Positions 47,482 through 56,264 of a stretch of DNA of 64,000 nt are shown here, piece by piece. The notes beneath the pieces are model-generated. The model made no database searches. It saw only the letters and a list, made by a program, of their open reading frames with translations, and was not told where the DNA came from. Source of the stretch: Actinomycetales bacterium SN12 (lineage in GTDB: Bacteria > Actinomycetota > Actinomycetes > Actinomycetales > Microbacteriaceae); the NCBI GenBank assembly GCA_002837415.1, contig PJCV01000004.1, forward strand, positions 1 through 64,000, given 5' to 3'. Every line of letters starts with the position of its first letter. The first letter of the stretch is position 1. The translations under genes were made by a program, and so were the position numbers.

Positions 47482-48358
47482 GCGACCTCCTGTTGAGCAT
47501 CGCGAGCAGCATCGGCACCGCAGCGCTCTGCGCGCCGAACTCGGCGTGCGTGATCTCGAGACGCCGCAGCGTCGCGTCGCGCACGGCAGTGTGCGCCGCC
47601 TCATCGGCGGCGAGTTCGGCCATCACGTCGTCATCGCCGTGCACGAAGTCGGGGATCGCCCAGCCGCTGTCGACATCGCGTCGGTGCGTGCCGCCGCTGC
47701 CTGGCCGGATGACCGGGTCGGCGTCGCGCACTGTCAGCCACAGCAGATCGTGCTGCACCGTGAGCCGGCGCAGCAGCCCCTCGGTGTCCGGCGTCAGCGG
47801 CGCCTCGTCGGTCACGAGCACGACGATCATGCGTCGGGCGATGTTGCGCGCGGTGTAGCGCAGCAGGGCATCCCGATCCCCTGCCGCCGTGCTCGAGTCG
47901 ATCGCCGCGCTGATCGTGCGCAGCGCGTGCTCGAGGGCGCCCTCGCTGCTGCCCGGGGGCAGCCGGCGCACCCGCGCCGTATCGCCGTAGACGACCGAGA
48001 AGTCATCGCCGTGGCGCACGGTGAGGAAGCCGAGGGCGCCGGTCAGCAGCACCGCGAGATCGCGTTTGCCGCCCTCGTCCTCGGCGAGGGCGCGCATCCC
48101 GCGCCCGGTGTCGACCAGGAACAGCACCGTGTGCTTGCGGGTGGCCTTCGTGCGCTTGATCAGCGGCTCGCCGTGACGGGCGGTGGCGCGCCAGTCGATG
48201 TCGCGCACCTGATCGCCGAACTCGTAGGGGCGCAGGTCCTCGAAGTCGAGGCTGCGCCCGCGCAGCAGCGATGCGTACGCGCCATCCAGCGCGTGCATCG
48301 ACTTCTGCGACGAGCGGATGAAGAGCTTGCTCTTCACCTGGGTGATCAGACTTGCCAC
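47468..48358 (-). CDS. DUF58 domain protein
   Basis: 296 residues. The DUF58 signature block is clear at about 40-66 (RPYEFGDQVRDIDWRATARH), within a VWA-like fold (LFLVDTGRGMRA). It lacks the N-terminal TM pair of longer DUF58 proteins. Works with MoxR ATPases in an unresolved chaperone-like role. GTG 48358; the AGGGA ahead of it lies within a dispersed repeat (48363-48383). Confidence 0.9.
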   Translation of the reverse strand: MASLITQVKSKLFIRSSQKSMHALDGAYASLLRGRSLDFEDLRPYEFGDQVRDIDWRATARHGEPLIKRTKATRKHTVLFLVDTGRGMRALAEDEGGKRDLAVLLTGALGFLTVRHGDDFSVVYGDTARVRRLPPGSSEGALEHALRTISAAIDSSTAAGDRDALLRYTARNIARRMIVVLVTDEAPLTPDTEGLLRRLTVQHDLLWLTVRDADPVIRPGSGGTHRRDVDSGWAIPDFVHGDDDVMAELAADEAAHTAVRDATLRRLEITHAEFGAQSAAVPMLLAMLNRRSHARS

Positions 48359-48362
48359 AACG

Positions 48363-48383
48363 GGGTCCCTGAGCTTGTCGAAG
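48363..48383 (-). repeat. Single copy of TTCGACAAGCTCAGGGACCC repeat
   Basis: Minus strand reads TTCGACAAGCTCAGGGACCC. Close variants form the tandem arrays at 53231-53320 and 56895-57080. It fills the space between the MoxR stop and the DUF58 start and supplies the only Shine-Dalgarno-like stretch there. Confidence 0.75.
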
Positions 48384-48390
48384 TGAAGGG

Positions 48391-49416
48391 CTACGGCGTC
48401 GGCACCGACGCGAAGATCTGGTCGATGATGTCCTCGCTGCGCACGCCCTCGGCATCCGCCTCGAAGGTCAGCAGCACCCGGTGCCGCAGCACGAGGTGGC
48501 GGAGCGACCGGATGTCCTCGGGCAGCACGTGGGTGCGGCCGTTCAGAAGCGCCAGGGCGCGCGCGGCCTGCAGGAAGGCGATGCTCGCGCGGGGGCTGGC
48601 GCCGTACTTGATGAACCGGGCCCGCTCCTCACCGATGTACGGCGCGGGATTTCGGGTGACGTAGGCGATCTGCACGATGTAGTTGCGGATCGCCGGGTCG
48701 ATGTAGACGCGCGAGGCGATGTCCTGCAGGTCGTGCACGTCGTCGAGGCTGATCGCTCCCGCCACGTGCCGGTCGGGATCGAGCGCACCGGAGTCGATGC
48801 GGTTAAGGATCTCGAACTCCTCGGCGGGGCTCGGGTACTCGACGATCGCCTTGAGCAGGAAGCGGTCCATCTGCGCCTCGGGCAGCTCGTAGGTGCCCTC
48901 CTGCTCGATGGGGTTCTGCGTCGCGATCACGAGGAACGGGCGCGGCAGCGGATGCACCTCGCCGCCGATCGTGGTCTGCCGCTCCTGCATCGCCTCCAGC
49001 ATCGCCGACTGCGTCTTCGCGCTCGAGCGGTTGATCTCGTCGAGCAGCACGAAGTGGGCGTGCACGGGCCCCAGGACGGTGCGGAAGCTGCCCGTGGCCG
49101 CGTCGTAGATCTGGCTGCCGGTGATGTCGCTGGGCAGCAGGTCGGGAGTGCACTGGATGCGCTTGAAGCTGGCCTTCACGGTGTCGGCCAGGGTGCTCGC
49201 GGCCGTCGTCTTCGCCAGGCCCGGCACCGACTCGAGCAGGATGTGCCCACCGGCGATGAGGGCGATGAGGAGGCTCACGCGCAGGCTCTCCTGCCCGACC
49301 ATCTTGGTCGCGTAGGAGTCGGAGATGACCCGCAGGATGCGCTGCGCTCGAGCCAGATCGTCGGCCGCCGCGGGGGGAGCCTGCGAGGTCGATCCGGGAT
49401 TCGGGAACTCAGACAT
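48391..49416 (-). CDS. MoxR family AAA+ ATPase
   Basis: 341 residues. Walker A variant of MoxR (ESVPGLAKTTAA, about 62-73), Walker B FVLLDEINRS, sensor 1 IATQNPIEQEGTYELPEAQ with the arginine-rich DRF motif, and a C-terminal lid domain. It heads a seven-gene operon (MoxR, DUF58, small membrane protein, two VWA proteins, TPR protein, hypothetical). Such systems are thought to mature or insert metals/cofactors in protein complexes, or aid stress survival. GAGGAG precedes the ATG. Confidence 0.94.
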   Translation of the reverse strand: MSEFPNPGSTSQAPPAAADDLARAQRILRVISDSYATKMVGQESLRVSLLIALIAGGHILLESVPGLAKTTAASTLADTVKASFKRIQCTPDLLPSDITGSQIYDAATGSFRTVLGPVHAHFVLLDEINRSSAKTQSAMLEAMQERQTTIGGEVHPLPRPFLVIATQNPIEQEGTYELPEAQMDRFLLKAIVEYPSPAEEFEILNRIDSGALDPDRHVAGAISLDDVHDLQDIASRVYIDPAIRNYIVQIAYVTRNPAPYIGEERARFIKYGASPRASIAFLQAARALALLNGRTHVLPEDIRSLRHLVLRHRVLLTFEADAEGVRSEDIIDQIFASVPTP

Positions 49417-49508
49417 CTCTCACTCCTCGTGCGCGTCGGGCGCTCGTCGACGACCGAGAACCCCCGGTACAGAGTAACCGTCCAGCCGATGCGCGAGAGG
49501 ATGGGAGG

Positions 49509-50102
49509 ATGTCCCGCACCACCGCTGCTCTCGCTCTCACCGCCCTCCTCGGTCTCGGCCTCGTCGGCTGCTCGGCCCCGGCATCCGACACCGGTCCTGC
49601 GCCGGTGCCCGCCTCGCCGACGGCGTCCGCCGCGACCGCGAGCCCGGATGCCACGGACGAGCCCGACTCGACCGAGGCTGTCGACGAGGCGGGCGCTGCT
49701 CAGGCTGCCGTTGAGCTCTGCGCACAGGCATCCGCAGCCGGACAGGGCGATGTCTGCGTGCTCGAAGGCGCGACTGCATCTGATGACCTGTCGTTCTCAT
49801 CGTTCCGGATCGTCAAGATCATCGGCGGCACCTTCGACGGGACCATCGAGGTCACCGGAGCGGAGCAGGTGACGATCACCGAGGCCACTGTCGGGGGCAG
49901 CGTCCGCGTGGACGCGCGCGGCGGAGCCGTCGTCAAGCTCGCCACGATCGGCGGCTCGCTCGACATCGCCGGCGTGCGCAGCGCGACGCTGGTGAAGAAC
50001 AGGGTCGGCGGCGAGCTGCAGTGCGCCGACGGCGTGCAGGCGAACGGCGACGGCAACGCGGTGACGGGAGAGGTGACCGGCACCTGCTCGCGTGTCCTCT
50101 GA
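49509..50102 (+). CDS. Putative lipoprotein with repetitive beta domain
   Basis: 197 residues. Lipobox LVGC (C21) then an Ala/Pro/Ser/Thr/Asp-rich linker (22-65) and a ~110-residue domain with regularly spaced short strands (GGTFDGTIEVTG, GGSVRVDARGG, GGSLDIAG, GGELQCADG) that reads like a small right-handed beta-helix. Two Cys near 72 and 83 and two near the C-terminus may form disulfides. Function unknown. GGGAGG directly abuts the ATG. Confidence 0.75.
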   Translation: MSRTTAALALTALLGLGLVGCSAPASDTGPAPVPASPTASAATASPDATDEPDSTEAVDEAGAAQAAVELCAQASAAGQGDVCVLEGATASDDLSFSSFRIVKIIGGTFDGTIEVTGAEQVTITEATVGGSVRVDARGGAVVKLATIGGSLDIAGVRSATLVKNRVGGELQCADGVQANGDGNAVTGEVTGTCSRVL

Positions 50103-50125
50103 GCACGCGGAGCGGCGGCGAGCGG

Positions 50126-51055
50126 TCAGGCGCGTCGGCGCCACCTGGTCCGGGTCACCAGCACTCCCAGCAGGCACAGCGCACCGCCGAGCAGCATGAG
50201 CGGCGTCGGCACCTCGCCGAGGACCGCCCATGACAGCAGGATCGCGATCGCCGGCACGACGTAGGTGGTCGCCGACGTCTGGCCGGCCGTGCTGCGCTGC
50301 AGCACGTACGCCCACGTCGTGAACGCGATGGCGGTGGGGAAGATGCCGAGGTAGACCAACCACAGCGTCGCGTCGAGCGGTGCGGTCTGCAGCGCTCCGA
50401 CGAGGTTCCCGGTCCACGGCAGCAGCGCGACGGTCCCTGCCGCCGCGCCGAGCCACGTGAGCGTGGTCGAGTCGGCACCCGCGCTGAGCAGATGCTTCTG
50501 CAGCAGGGTGCACCCGGCGTACATGACGGCGGCGAGCAGTGCCAGCAGCAGCCCCGTGACGTCGAGACCGGCATCCGTCCGGGAGTTCATCCCGATCAGC
50601 ACGACGCCGAAGAAGGCGATCGGCGCGCCGATGAGCAGCGGGCGGGGGAAGCCCTCGCGCAGGAAGAGTCCGCTGAACACCACCACCATGAGCGGCGCGA
50701 GGTTGACGACCATCGCCGCGGTGCCCGCGTCGAGTGTGAGCTCGGCCGCGTTCAGCGCGAGGTTGTATACGCAGAACCACGCCACGCCCCACAGGGCGAC
50801 GAGCGGCAGGTGCCGGCGGGCCGGCATCCGGATGCCCGCCTTCAGCGCGATCAGCGTGAGCGCGACGGTGCCGACGGCCATGCGCAGCAGCGCGAGAGAA
50901 CCCGGGTCGTAGTGCGGTCCTGCGCCGCGGATGCCGATGAAGGCGGATGCCCAGAGCACCACCGTCACGAGCGCGGCAAGCAGCACGAGAGTTCCGCTCG
51001 ACGGCGGCGTGGCTGCGGCTGGCCCGCCGGCCACGGGTTCGGAAGATGCAGGCAT
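50126..51055 (-). CDS. EamA/DMT-family transporter
   Basis: 309 residues with ten TM segments in two EamA repeats (first ends near 150, second contains YAGCTLLQKHLL and ends with VLGEVPTPLMLLGGALCLLG). Exports or imports a small metabolite; substrate unknown. Convergent with the lipoprotein gene (23-bp gap). Confidence 0.88.
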   Translation of the reverse strand: MPASSEPVAGGPAAATPPSSGTLVLLAALVTVVLWASAFIGIRGAGPHYDPGSLALLRMAVGTVALTLIALKAGIRMPARRHLPLVALWGVAWFCVYNLALNAAELTLDAGTAAMVVNLAPLMVVVFSGLFLREGFPRPLLIGAPIAFFGVVLIGMNSRTDAGLDVTGLLLALLAAVMYAGCTLLQKHLLSAGADSTTLTWLGAAAGTVALLPWTGNLVGALQTAPLDATLWLVYLGIFPTAIAFTTWAYVLQRSTAGQTSATTYVVPAIAILLSWAVLGEVPTPLMLLGGALCLLGVLVTRTRWRRRA

Positions 51056-51139
51056 CCTCTGATCGTCGCAGGTGCCGCCGAGCGAGGAGGGGAGCGTCGC
51101 CGCGTGACGCCCGCCGAAAAGGCGTCGGAGGGCCTCAGA

Positions 51140-51145
51140 TAGGAT
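51140..51145 (+). promoter_or_regulatory. Candidate -10 of purA
   Basis: TAGGAT 75 nt before the purA ATG; no clear -35. The 165-bp leader contains no recognisable purine riboswitch. Confidence 0.35.
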
Positions 51146-51220
51146 GGAGCCGCCCGATCAGGGCCAGCTCATCGGCCGGTGCAAACCCGGCGAAAGCGTG
51201 CAGCACCAGGGGGTACACGC

Positions 51221-52507
51221 ATGCCAGGAATCGTGATCGTCGGCGTCCAGTGGGGCGATGAAGGCAAGGGCAAGGCCACCGACCTGCTCGGCGAGCGCAC
51301 CGACTGGGTGGTCAAGTTCAACGGCGGCAACAACGCCGGCCACACCGTCGTCATCGGCGACGAGAAGTACGCCCTGCACCTGCTCCCCTCCGGCATCCTG
51401 AGCCCCGGGGTCAACCCGGTGATCGGCAACGGGGTGGTCATCGACCTCGCGGTGCTGTTCCAGGAGCTCGACGCGCTGCAGGCCCGCGGCGTCGACACGT
51501 CGCGCCTCAAGGTCAGCGCCAACGCGCACATCATCACCGCGTACCACCGCACGCTCGACAAGGTCACCGAGCGCTTCCTCGGCAAGCGCCGCATCGGCAC
51601 GACCGGTCGCGGCATCGGCCCGGCCTACGCCGACAAGATCAACCGCGTCGGCATCCGCGTGCAGGATCTGTTCGACGAGAACATCCTGCGGCAGAAGGTC
51701 GAGGGCGCCCTCGACCAGAAGAACCACCTGCTCGTGAAGGTGTTCAACCGCCGCTCGATCACGGTCGACGAGATCGTCGAGGACCTGCTGTCGTACACCG
51801 AGCGGCTGCGTCCGCTTGTCGCAGACACCGGCCACCTCGTCGACGAGGCGCTGAAGCGCGGCGAGGTCGTCGTATTCGAGGCCGGCCAGGCCGCCATGCT
51901 CGACGTCGACCACGGCACCTACCCCTTCGTGACGTCGTCGACCGCGACGGCTGCGGGTGCGGCATCCGGATCGGGCGTGGGACCCAACCGACTCGACCGC
52001 ATCGTCGGCATCGTCAAGGCGTACACGACTCGCGTCGGCTCGGGCCCATTCCCCACCGAGCTCGAGGACGAGATGGGCGAGTGGCTGCGCAAGACCGGGT
52101 TCGAGTACGGCACCACCACCGGTCGGGACCGTCGCACCGGCTGGTACGACGCCCCGATCACCCGGTACGCGACGCGGGTGAACGGCATCACCGACCTCGT
52201 GCTCACCAAGCTCGACGTGCTCACCGGGCTCGAGCAGATCCCCGTGTGCGTGGCCTACGACGTCGACGGCACCCGCTTCGACGAGGTGCCCGTCAACCAG
52301 ACCGACTTCCACCACGCGAAGCCGATCTACGAGTACTTCCCGGGCTGGAGCGAGGACATCTCGACCGCGCGCACCTTCGACGACCTGCCGCAGACCGCGA
52401 AGGACTACGTGCTCACCCTCGAGCGGATGAGCAATACCCGCATCTCGGTGATCGGCGTGGGTCCCGCCCGCGATCAGGTCATCGTGCGCCACGACCTGAT
52501 CGACTGA
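51221..52507 (+). CDS. purA: Adenylosuccinate synthetase
   Basis: 428 residues, full length. GTP-binding loop [17 protein letters not shown] at 8-24, IMP-site [11 protein letters not shown], and [13 protein letters not shown]. Converts IMP and aspartate to adenylosuccinate using GTP, committing to AMP synthesis. ATG 51221 has CAGGGGG 8 nt upstream and matches the family N-terminus. Followed immediately by a palindromic repeat element. Confidence 0.97.
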   Translation: MPGIVIVGVQWGDEGKGKATDLLGERTDWVVKFNGGNNAGHTVVIGDEKYALHLLPSGILSPGVNPVIGNGVVIDLAVLFQELDALQARGVDTSRLKVSANAHIITAYHRTLDKVTERFLGKRRIGTTGRGIGPAYADKINRVGIRVQDLFDENILRQKVEGALDQKNHLLVKVFNRRSITVDEIVEDLLSYTERLRPLVADTGHLVDEALKRGEVVVFEAGQAAMLDVDHGTYPFVTSSTATAAGAASGSGVGPNRLDRIVGIVKAYTTRVGSGPFPTELEDEMGEWLRKTGFEYGTTTGRDRRTGWYDAPITRYATRVNGITDLVLTKLDVLTGLEQIPVCVAYDVDGTRFDEVPVNQTDFHHAKPIYEYFPGWSEDISTARTFDDLPQTAKDYVLTLERMSNTRISVIGVGPARDQVIVRHDLID

Positions 52508-52520
52508 GCGCGACTCCTGC

Positions 52521-52612
52521 CGTCGAGAGCACGGGACCTCGCCGAGCGCACGGCTCGTTCGCGTGAAGGGCCCGTGCATCCGGCGAGATACCGTGCACTC
52601 GACGGGATGTGG
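52521..52612. repeat. 92-bp palindromic element, intergenic copy
   Basis: Begins 14 nt after the purA stop. The arms pair over most of the length: outer CCGTCGAG/CTCGACGG (including the C at 52520), GCACGG/CCGTGC, CTCGCCG/CGGCGAG, and inner GCACGG/CCGTGC. A second copy with three substitutions lies inside the PfkB gene (63377-63468). As RNA it would form a long imperfect hairpin and could end purA transcription. Confidence 0.9.
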
Positions 52613-52640
52613 TGATCTGGGCGCGAGGAGAGGATGAGGC

Positions 52641-53816
52641 ATGACGAGGTTCTGGGTGGGCGGCTACGGCGCCGACATGGAGGGGGATGCCGAGGGCATC
52701 GGCCTCCTGTCCGTCGATGAGGGCCGCGGGCCGTCGACACTGCGCCATCGCGGCACGGCTGCGCCGGTGGCATCCCCGTCCTGGCTGGCCGCGCATCCGA
52801 CGCTCGACGTCGTCTACGCCGCTCTCGAGGGCCAAGGCGCCGTGCAGGCGTTCGCCCGGGCAGGGGAGGCGACGCTGCGTCCGCTCGGTGAACCGCTCCG
52901 CGCGGGAGACTCGGTCTGTCACCTCGCCGTCGCCCCCGGCGGACGGATGCTGATCGCCAGCTGCTACGGCGACGGACGGGTGGTGCGCTTCGGCATCGCA
53001 GGCGACGGCTCGCTCGTGCCGGCCGGCGTCGATAAGGCGGCAGCTCTCCGTGCCGCGCTGTTCGGCGAGCAGGATGAGCGCTCGGACGCCGATCGGCATG
53101 CGGCCCGCGACCCGTACCCGACCCCGGCGGGCGAGGAGCCACGCGCATCGCACGCCCACGCCGCGGTGTTCCTGCCCGACGGGCGCATCGCCACCACCGA
53201 CCTCGGGTTCGACCTGGTGCGCATCTGGCGCCCTTCGACGGGCTCAGGGACCCAGGCGGGCTCAGGGACCCAGCCGGGCTCGGGGACCCAGCGGGGCTCA
53301 GGAACCCAGGCGGGCTCGGGCCTGGCGCTGGATCACGAGGTCGTGCTGCCGCGCGGAACCGGTCCGCGCCACATGGTGCTGCATCCCAGCGGGCACCTGC
53401 ACGTGGTCACCGAGTACTCCTGCGAGGTGTTCACCCTGGCATCCGCCCGCGACGGAACCTGGGGAGTCGTCTCGGCCACGATCGCGTCGCCCGTCGCCCA
53501 GGTCGGGGTCGACTTCCCCGCCGAGCTGGCCGTCTCCCGCGACGGCGACACCCTCTACACGGCGCTGCGGGGCAGCAACACCCTCGCGGCGCTGCGCGTG
53601 CGCGGAAGCGGCGACGCGGTCGAGCCGTTCGCGCTCGCCGACTCGGGCGTGGACTGGCCGCGCCACCACGTGGTCTACGACGGCACGCTGCTCGTGGCCG
53701 GCCAGCGGTCGGGCACGGTGAGCGTCGTCGACCTGGACGAGCGCACCGGCGCTCCGCGCGATGTGCGTCACGTCGCCGACGCGCCCACGCCGACCGTGAT
53801 CCTGCCCGTGCGCTAA
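52641..53816 (+). CDS. Lactonase-family seven-bladed beta-propeller protein
   Basis: 391 residues resembling the lactonase family that includes 6-phosphogluconolactonase (YbhE type): RFWVGGYGA start, HLAVAPGGRMLIASCYGDG, SHAHAAVFLPDGRI, GPRHMVLHPSGHLHVVTEYS, ELAVSRDGDTLYTALRGSNT. A 30-residue insertion at about 197-227 of repeated GSGTQx units is encoded by a tandem DNA repeat and sits in a loop between blades. Strong GA-rich Shine-Dalgarno before ATG 52641. Substrate is unproven. Confidence 0.88.
   Translation: MTRFWVGGYGADMEGDAEGIGLLSVDEGRGPSTLRHRGTAAPVASPSWLAAHPTLDVVYAALEGQGAVQAFARAGEATLRPLGEPLRAGDSVCHLAVAPGGRMLIASCYGDGRVVRFGIAGDGSLVPAGVDKAAALRAALFGEQDERSDADRHAARDPYPTPAGEEPRASHAHAAVFLPDGRIATTDLGFDLVRIWRPSTGSGTQAGSGTQPGSGTQRGSGTQAGSGLALDHEVVLPRGTGPRHMVLHPSGHLHVVTEYSCEVFTLASARDGTWGVVSATIASPVAQVGVDFPAELAVSRDGDTLYTALRGSNTLAALRVRGSGDAVEPFALADSGVDWPRHHVVYDGTLLVAGQRSGTVSVVDLDERTGAPRDVRHVADAPTPTVILPVR
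53231..53320 (+). repeat. In-frame tandem repeat, 18-bp units, inside lactonase gene
   Basis: The seed CCCTTCGACGGGCTCAGGGACCC (shown in parts: CCCTTCGA, then CGGGCTCAGGGACCCAGG) is followed by 18-bp units starting at 53239, 53257, 53275 and 53293, plus a partial fifth at 53311. Units differ by one to three bases. Encodes GSGTQ-A/P/R repeats. Confidence 0.9.
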
Positions 53817-53884
53817 GCAGTCGCGCACGGCGCCCGCGACGTCAAGCAGTGGAATCGAGAGCCCCGCTCGGCAAGACTGACCGC

Positions 53885-55294
53885 ATGAGCGACGAATACG
53901 ACGTCATCGTGCTGGGAGCGGGCCCGGTCGGCGAGAACGTGGCCGACCGAGCGGTGCAGGGCGGGCTCACCGCCGTCATCGTCGAGAGCGAGCTGGTCGG
54001 CGGCGAATGCTCGTACTGGGCGTGCATGCCGTCGAAGGCGCTGCTTCGGCCCATGCAGGCGCTGCGCGCCGCGCAGCACGTGCGGGGAGTCGAAGGCGGC
54101 AGCATCGCCGCAGCCGAGGTGCTCGCCCGTCGTGACGACTTCGTCTCGCACTGGTCGGACGACGGCCAGGTGACGTGGCTGCAGAACGCCGGCATCGATC
54201 TGGTGCGCGGGCACGGTCGGCTGACCGGCGAACGTGAGGTCACGGTGACCACCGGCGACGGCGAGCGGGTGCTGCGGGCACGGCACGCCGTCGCGGTGGC
54301 GACCGGATCGGATGCCACGATCCCCGGCATCCCTGGCCTTGCCGAGGCGAGCCCGTGGACGAGCCGTGAGGCGACCGGCGCCGAGCAGGTGCCCGACTCG
54401 CTGGCCGTCATCGGCGGCGGGGTCGTCGGCGTCGAGATGGCGACGGCCTTCGCCGGGCTGGGGTCGTCGGTCACGTTGATCGCCAGGCACGGCCTGCTCG
54501 AGCGGATGGAGCCGTTCGCCGGCGAGCAGGTCGTCGAGGGGCTGCGCGGCCTGGGCGTCGAGGTGCGACTGAACACGCAGACGACCGCCGTGCGCCGCGA
54601 GGGCGATCGGGTGACGCTGACGCTCGACGACGGTCATGAGATCACGGTGGCCGAGGTGCTCGTGGCGACCGGGCGGACGCCGCGCAGCGCCGATATCGGC
54701 CTCGAGACGGTGGGTCTGCCGGCGGGTCGCCCCATCGAGGTCGACGACACGATGCGCGTGCCGGGAAGCGACTGGCTGTACGCCGTCGGCGACGTCAACG
54801 GACGCGCGCTCCTCACGCACCAGGGCAAGTACCAGGCCCGTGCTGCCGGCGACGTCATCGCGGCCCGCTCGCGCGGCGAGGTGATCGCCGACGGCGCGTG
54901 GGGTCGCCATGTCGCGACGGCCGATCACGCCGCGGTGCCTCAGGTGGTGTTCAGCGAGCCCGAGGTCGCCTCGGTGGGGATGACGGCGGATGCCGCGCGC
55001 GAGGCCGGACGGGAGATCGCGGTCGTCGACTACGACCTGGGCTCGGTGTCGGGCGCGGGGCTGCATGCCGACGACTACCAGGGGCAGGCGCGCATGGTGG
55101 TCGACACCGAACGCGAGGTGATCCTCGGGGTGACATTCGTGGGCGCCGACGTCGCCGAGATGCTGCAGGCGGCGACGATCGCCGTGGTCGGCGAGGTGCC
55201 GATCAGCAGGCTCTGGCACGCGGTTCCCGCCTATCCGACGATGAGCGAGATCTGGCTGCGATTCCTAGAGGAGTACGGCAGGCAGTCCGCATGA
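53885..55294 (+). CDS. Class I pyridine nucleotide-disulfide oxidoreductase
   Basis: 469 residues with FAD motif VIVLGAGPVGENVAD (7-21), redox-active C42-x4-C47 (GGECSYWACMPSKALL), NAD(P) motif AVIGGGVVGVEMATAF (about 176-191), second FAD motif YAVGDVNGRALLTHQGK, and the C-terminal dimerisation domain. In lipoamide/glutathione reductases the C-terminal motif reads HPTxSE; here it is YPTMSE, so the catalytic-base His is replaced by Tyr. It may therefore act as a quinone or disulfide reductase of altered mechanism; lipoamide dehydrogenase is less likely. ATG 53885 fits the FAD fold start. Confidence 0.9.
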   Translation: MSDEYDVIVLGAGPVGENVADRAVQGGLTAVIVESELVGGECSYWACMPSKALLRPMQALRAAQHVRGVEGGSIAAAEVLARRDDFVSHWSDDGQVTWLQNAGIDLVRGHGRLTGEREVTVTTGDGERVLRARHAVAVATGSDATIPGIPGLAEASPWTSREATGAEQVPDSLAVIGGGVVGVEMATAFAGLGSSVTLIARHGLLERMEPFAGEQVVEGLRGLGVEVRLNTQTTAVRREGDRVTLTLDDGHEITVAEVLVATGRTPRSADIGLETVGLPAGRPIEVDDTMRVPGSDWLYAVGDVNGRALLTHQGKYQARAAGDVIAARSRGEVIADGAWGRHVATADHAAVPQVVFSEPEVASVGMTADAAREAGREIAVVDYDLGSVSGAGLHADDYQGQARMVVDTEREVILGVTFVGADVAEMLQAATIAVVGEVPISRLWHAVPAYPTMSEIWLRFLEEYGRQSA

Positions 55295-55410
55295 CCGCCG
55301 GCCGCCAATCCGGTGCGGCCGCTGCTCCGAACCTGGATCGTGGGTGAAATGATTCCGCCAGCATGTCCGGATCCTCGCCTACCCTCGAAGAGATGCCAGG
55401 AGGTACGTGC

Positions 55411-55442
55411 ATGAGAGCTGTCCCTGCAGGAGCCGTGAGCCG

Positions 55443-55446
<4 letters not shown>
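55411..55446 (+). CDS. Candidate 11-residue leader peptide overlapping opuCA
   Basis: MRAVPAGAVSR. A perfect AGGAGG (55398-55403) lies 7 nt upstream of its ATG. Its stop overlaps the opuCA start (ATGA, 55443-55446). This arrangement would couple translation of opuCA, whose own start has only a distant GGAG, to the leader. The main gene could instead start at GTG 55407 in frame, but that sits 3 nt from the AGGAGG, too close. Confidence 0.45.
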
Positions 55447-56260
<814 letters not shown>

Positions 56261-56264
<4 letters not shown>

